In this document: positions 13,022-13,666 of the stretch, one piece after another
How positions within the stretch are numbered: position 1 is the stretch's first letter
Layout: each line of letters opens with the position of its first letter
Assembly: GCA_031271525.1 (NCBI GenBank)
Contig: JAISVO010000003.1
Coordinates: 1-13,666, forward strand
Reading direction: 5' to 3'
DNA: 13,666 bases
Source of the DNA: Oscillospiraceae bacterium
Lineage (GTDB): Bacteria; Bacillota; Clostridia; Oscillospirales; UBA929
Program-made: the position numbers and the translations under genes
Notes under the pieces: generated by a model
What the model saw: only the letters and a program-made list of their open reading frames with translations
Told to the model about the DNA's origin: nothing
The model's database searches: none

Positions 13022-13666
13022 ATGAAAATTGCTCGGAAAATTACCGACCTGATCGGTAGCACGCCATTGTTGGAACTATCCGGCTTTGAAAAGGAGCGAG
13101 GGCTGTCCTCCAAGCTGCTTGGCAAGCTGGAATACTTTAATCCGGCAGGAAGCGTTAAAGACCGTATTGCTAAGGCTATGATCGAGGACGCTGAAGAAAA
13201 AGGCTTGCTGAAGCCGGGCTCTGTCATCATCGAACCGACCAGCGGCAACACAGGAATTGGGCTTGCCGCCATCGCGGCGTCCAAGAAATATAGGATCATT
13301 TTGACTATGCCCGAGACAATGAGCGTAGAACGCCGGAATCTGCTGTCGGCATACGGCGCGGAACTCGTGCTGACCAGCGGCGCGCAGGGCATGAAGGGCG
13401 CGATAGCGAAAGCCAAGGAGATTTCCGCCAAGATCCCTGACAGCTTTATCCCCGGACAATTTGAGAACCCGGCAAATCCCGCTGTGCATAAAGCGACCAC
13501 GGGACCGGAAATATGGAACGATACCGACGGCAAGATTGATATTTTTGTTTCGGGCGTCGGCACTGGCGGCACGATCACAGGCGCAGGCAGTTATCTGAAA
13601 GAGAAAAATCCGGACGTTAGGGTCATTGCGGTCGAGCCTGCCGATTCCCCCGTACTGTCCGCCGGT
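13022..13666 (+). CDS. cysK: Cysteine synthase (O-acetylserine sulfhydrylase), N-terminal 215 residues
   Basis: Makes cysteine from O-acetylserine and sulfide using PLP. The gene is cut by the right edge; a full enzyme has about 305-310 residues. It starts MKIARKITDLIGSTPLLELS, and the PLP lysine is Lys46 in NPAGSVKDR. The substrate-binding TSGNTG loop is at 73-78, the QFENPANP motif follows, and SGVGTGGTITG provides the phosphate-binding loop. AAAGGG about seven bases before the ATG is the ribosome site. It is transcribed divergently from the Rrf2 gene under a shared operator type. In B. subtilis CysK itself forms a complex with the Rrf2 protein CymR and helps it repress; a similar link here is possible but not shown. 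GC is lower than in the left part of the window. Confidence 0.95.
   Translation, partial: MKIARKITDLIGSTPLLELSGFEKERGLSSKLLGKLEYFNPAGSVKDRIAKAMIEDAEEKGLLKPGSVIIEPTSGNTGIGLAAIAASKKYRIILTMPETMSVERRNLLSAYGAELVLTSGAQGMKGAIAKAKEISAKIPDSFIPGQFENPANPAVHKATTGPEIWNDTDGKIDIFVSGVGTGGTITGAGSYLKEKNPDVRVIAVEPADSPVLSAG

Noticed and set aside
1..13666. CRISPR arrays, tRNA or rRNA genes, prophage or defence genes
   Set aside because: No regularly spaced repeats, cloverleaf or conserved rRNA sequence, integrase, transposase or known defence domain was recognised on either strand; all large intervals are filled by the listed genes.

Overview
The window looks like a chromosomal segment of a GC-rich member of the Bacillota, probably class Clostridia. 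The support is the L21-leader-type element before rplU-rpmA, RlmH, strong Gram-positive Shine-Dalgarno sequences (AAGGAGGTGAG type), and similarity of the proteins to clostridial versions. By eye GC is about 60% over the first 12 kb and clearly lower in the last 1.4 kb. I recognised no mobile element, CRISPR array, tRNA or rRNA.

Layout. (1) The left edge holds the first 28 codons of a minus-strand HTH (probably HTH-cupin) regulator, divergent from a cytoplasmic-type L-asparaginase. (2) lepA (elongation factor 4) follows on the plus strand with its own promoter and converges on rplU-rpmA (ribosomal proteins L21 and L27). A strong hairpin lies between them. (3) Upstream of rplU on the minus strand is a three-gene ABC-2 type exporter operon (permease, permease, ATPase). 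It is preceded by a promoter, a 64-codon ORF with an excellent SD and a perfect intrinsic terminator. Segments of the small ORF can pair alternately with each other and with the terminator, which is the layout of a ribosome-controlled attenuator. (4) glyA-rarA-cobA form a tight minus-strand operon (serine hydroxymethyltransferase, clamp-loader-like AAA+ ATPase, corrinoid adenosyltransferase). (5) Divergent from glyA is nth-AEC permease-rlmH (endonuclease III, transporter, 23S rRNA pseudouridine methyltransferase), with genes overlapping or nearly touching. (6) The lower-GC right end has a three-cysteine Rrf2-family regulator divergent from cysK (cysteine synthase, cut by the window edge). Both promoters carry the same operator, a 12+7+12 inverted repeat starting at the -10 box, so the regulator very probably represses itself and cysK.

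Most genes are housekeeping: translation (lepA, rplU, rpmA, rlmH), DNA maintenance (rarA, nth), one-carbon, cobalamin and sulfur metabolism. The two regulatory systems, the attenuated exporter and the Rrf2/cysK switch, are the most unusual content. L27 starts without the cleavable N-terminal extension of most Firmicutes, and the prp protease gene usually found between rplU and rpmA is absent, which agrees with that. I found no clear new multi-gene defence or metabolic system.
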